Translations under genes and position numbers: made by a program
Assembly (NCBI GenBank): GCA_002402635.1
Contig: DHGE01000058.1
Location: forward strand, 9,118 to 25,693
Direction of reading: 5' to 3'
Source: Deferribacterales bacterium UBA4806
Lineage (GTDB): Bacteria; Chrysiogenota; Deferribacteres; Deferribacterales; UBA228
Length of the DNA stretch: 16,576 bases
Shown here: piece after piece, positions 15,200 to 16,576 of the stretch
Position numbering within the stretch: position 1 is the stretch's first letter
How the letters are laid out: each line of letters starts with the position of its first letter
Notes under the pieces: generated by a model
Seen by the model: only the letters and a program-made list of their open reading frames with translations
The model's database searches: none
Told to the model about the DNA's origin: nothing

Positions 15200-16576
15200 T
15201 TAAATATTTAGCTCAAAAAATTATTGGTAATTATAATGACAGGTATATTAAGAGAATAAACCCTGTTATTCAGGAAATTAATTCGAAAGAAGTTGATATA
15301 AGTAAATTAAGCAATGAAGAGCTGTCAGATAAGACCTATACCTTTAAGGAATTATTAGCTCATGGGAAAAGGCTAGATGATATTTTGGTAGACACCTTTG
15401 CAGTTGTTAGGGAGGTTTCAAAAAGAACTATCGGATTAAGGCATTTTGATGTGCAATTAATCGGAGGTTACGTTTTACATAAAGGCAAAATAGCAGAGAT
15501 GAAAACTGGTGAAGGTAAAACTTTGGTCGCTACTCTTGCCTTATATTTAAATGCCCTAGAAGGTAATGGTGCTCATCTGGTAACAGTCAATGATTATTTA
15601 GCAAGGAGGGATGCTTTATGGATGGGGCCAATTTATCTTTTTCTGGGATTAACGGTAGGAGTTCTTCAACATGAAATTTCATATTTGGTAGAATGGGATG
15701 ATAAGGAAAAATTTACTACGAAATTAGTGGAAACAGACAGAAAGAGTGCTTATATGGCTGACATCACTTACGGAACTAACAGCGAATTTGGTTTCGATTA
15801 TCTGCGTGATAATATGAAATATAAGCTTGAAGACTATGTGCAGAGAGAATTAAAATATGCAATAGTTGATGAGGTAGATAATATATTAATTGATGAGGCA
15901 AGAACGCCACTTATTATAAGTGGACCAACTGATGAAAGTATAACTCTATATTACAAAATAGATGAAGTAGTAAGGCCATTAAAAAAGGATGTTGATTATA
16001 CAATAGATGAAAAAGCAAGGCAGGTGAAGCTCACTGATGCTGGTATTGATAAAATTGAAAAAGCTTTAAATATTGACAATCTTTTTGATGTAAAACATAT
16101 TGACACGCTTCATTTTGTAAATAATGCCCTTAAAGCTCATGCCATCTTTAAAATTGATAGAGATTATGTTGTCCAAAATGGGAAAGTTATTATTGTAGAC
16201 GAATTTACTGGTAGGCTTATGCCAGGCAGACGTTACTCAGAAGGATTACACCAAGCTTTAGAGGCAAAAGAAAGAGTAGAAATAGAAAGTGAAAATCAGA
16301 CGCTTGCTTCAATAACTTTGCAGAATTATTTCAGAATGTATAAGAAATTAGCAGGTATGACTGGTACTGCCCATACTGAAGCTGGCGAATTCAAGGAAAT
16401 ATATAATTTAGATGTTATTGTTATCCCTACTCATAAACCTATGGTTAGAAAGGATTATCCTGATTCTATATATAAAACTGCAAAGGAAAAATACAATGCT
16501 ATAGTAAATGATATTGTTAAGTTAAATAAAGAGGGCAGGCCTGTACTAGTAGGAACTGTATCAATTGAGAAATCTG
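15196..16576 (+). CDS. secA: Preprotein translocase ATPase SecA (N-terminal part, runs off right edge)
   Basis: The first 460 codons of SecA are present and the frame is still open at the window edge. SecA is the ATPase that drives unfolded preproteins through SecYEG. Visible elements are [11 protein letters not shown] (81-91), Walker A MKTGEGKT (102-109), the DEAD-box equivalent DEVD (225-228) followed by [16 protein letters not shown], and [20 protein letters not shown] in the preprotein cross-linking region. AGGAG 6 bases before the ATG supports the start, which overlaps the stop of the globin-PsiE gene. Two oddities stand out: Asn229 where SecA usually has Ser (DEVDS), and a longer loop at about 160-183 ([15 protein letters not shown] region) before AYMADITYG, of a sort seen in some delta-proteobacterial and Nitrospirota SecAs. 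The exported proteins in this window would be its clients. Confidence 0.98.
   Translation, partial: MIKYLAQKIIGNYNDRYIKRINPVIQEINSKEVDISKLSNEELSDKTYTFKELLAHGKRLDDILVDTFAVVREVSKRTIGLRHFDVQLIGGYVLHKGKIAEMKTGEGKTLVATLALYLNALEGNGAHLVTVNDYLARRDALWMGPIYLFLGLTVGVLQHEISYLVEWDDKEKFTTKLVETDRKSAYMADITYGTNSEFGFDYLRDNMKYKLEDYVQRELKYAIVDEVDNILIDEARTPLIISGPTDESITLYYKIDEVVRPLKKDVDYTIDEKARQVKLTDAGIDKIEKALNIDNLFDVKHIDTLHFVNNALKAHAIFKIDRDYVVQNGKVIIVDEFTGRLMPGRRYSEGLHQALEAKERVEIESENQTLASITLQNYFRMYKKLAGMTGTAHTEAGEFKEIYNLDVIVIPTHKPMVRKDYPDSIYKTAKEKYNAIVNDIVKLNKEGRPVLVGTVSIEKS

Noticed and set aside
1..16576. CRISPR arrays, insertion sequences, phage genes and tRNA genes
   Set aside because: No regularly spaced repeats, transposase or integrase motifs, long terminal inverted repeats or tRNA-like sequences were seen on either strand.

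Overview
This window comes from a visibly AT-rich bacterial chromosome, roughly 30% G+C by eye. It is most likely Gram-negative, because several proteins carry Sec signal peptides and no Gram-positive hallmarks are seen. The order rpiB-glyA-dCMP deaminase and the long N-terminal insertion in SecA fit a delta-proteobacterial, Nitrospirota or Deferribacterota type lineage. The sequence alone does not fix the phylum. No phage, IS, CRISPR, tRNA or rRNA signal is visible. No stretch over 300 bases lacks a gene; the longest gaps are 153, 176 and 181 bases.

Layout. Positions 1-118 (-) hold only the first 39 codons of an exported protein. It is divergent from a 495-residue secreted cysteine-containing protein of unknown function (222-1709, +). 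A convergent exported DUF2891 protein follows (1763-2884, -). Next comes a two-gene unit on the minus strand: a neurotransmitter:sodium symporter family transporter (3101-4588) and, overlapping its stop codon, a 35-codon MetS-type small subunit (2997-3104). The ribosomal protein S20 gene rpsT (4742-5017, +) stands alone behind a good sigma-70-like promoter.

Positions 5068-9649 form a block of four minus-strand genes. In transcription order they are a CapK/PaaK-like adenylate-forming ligase, an LPG-synthase-TM/flippase-like membrane protein, an exported C45-like Ntn-hydrolase and a divergent GNAT-like acyltransferase with a hydrophobic C-terminal segment. The contents suggest activation, membrane handling and acyl or amide transfer of an unknown substrate.

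Positions 9826-13084 (+) carry a TPR protein and then rpiB, glyA and a dCMP deaminase, a core pentose-phosphate, one-carbon and nucleotide set. The deaminase reading frame continues upstream of its first ATG into the end of glyA and encodes the conserved family N-terminus, so a non-AUG start is likely.

Positions 13266-16576 (+) hold a metallo-beta-lactamase-fold hydrolase, a protein joining a protoglobin-like haem domain to a PsiE-like four-helix membrane domain, and the N-terminal 460 codons of secA. The globin-PsiE stop overlaps the secA start (ATGA), so the two are probably translationally coupled. The strongest leads are the globin-PsiE fusion upstream of secA, the non-AUG start of the deaminase, the four-gene ligase/flippase/Ntn/GNAT block and the small transporter subunit.
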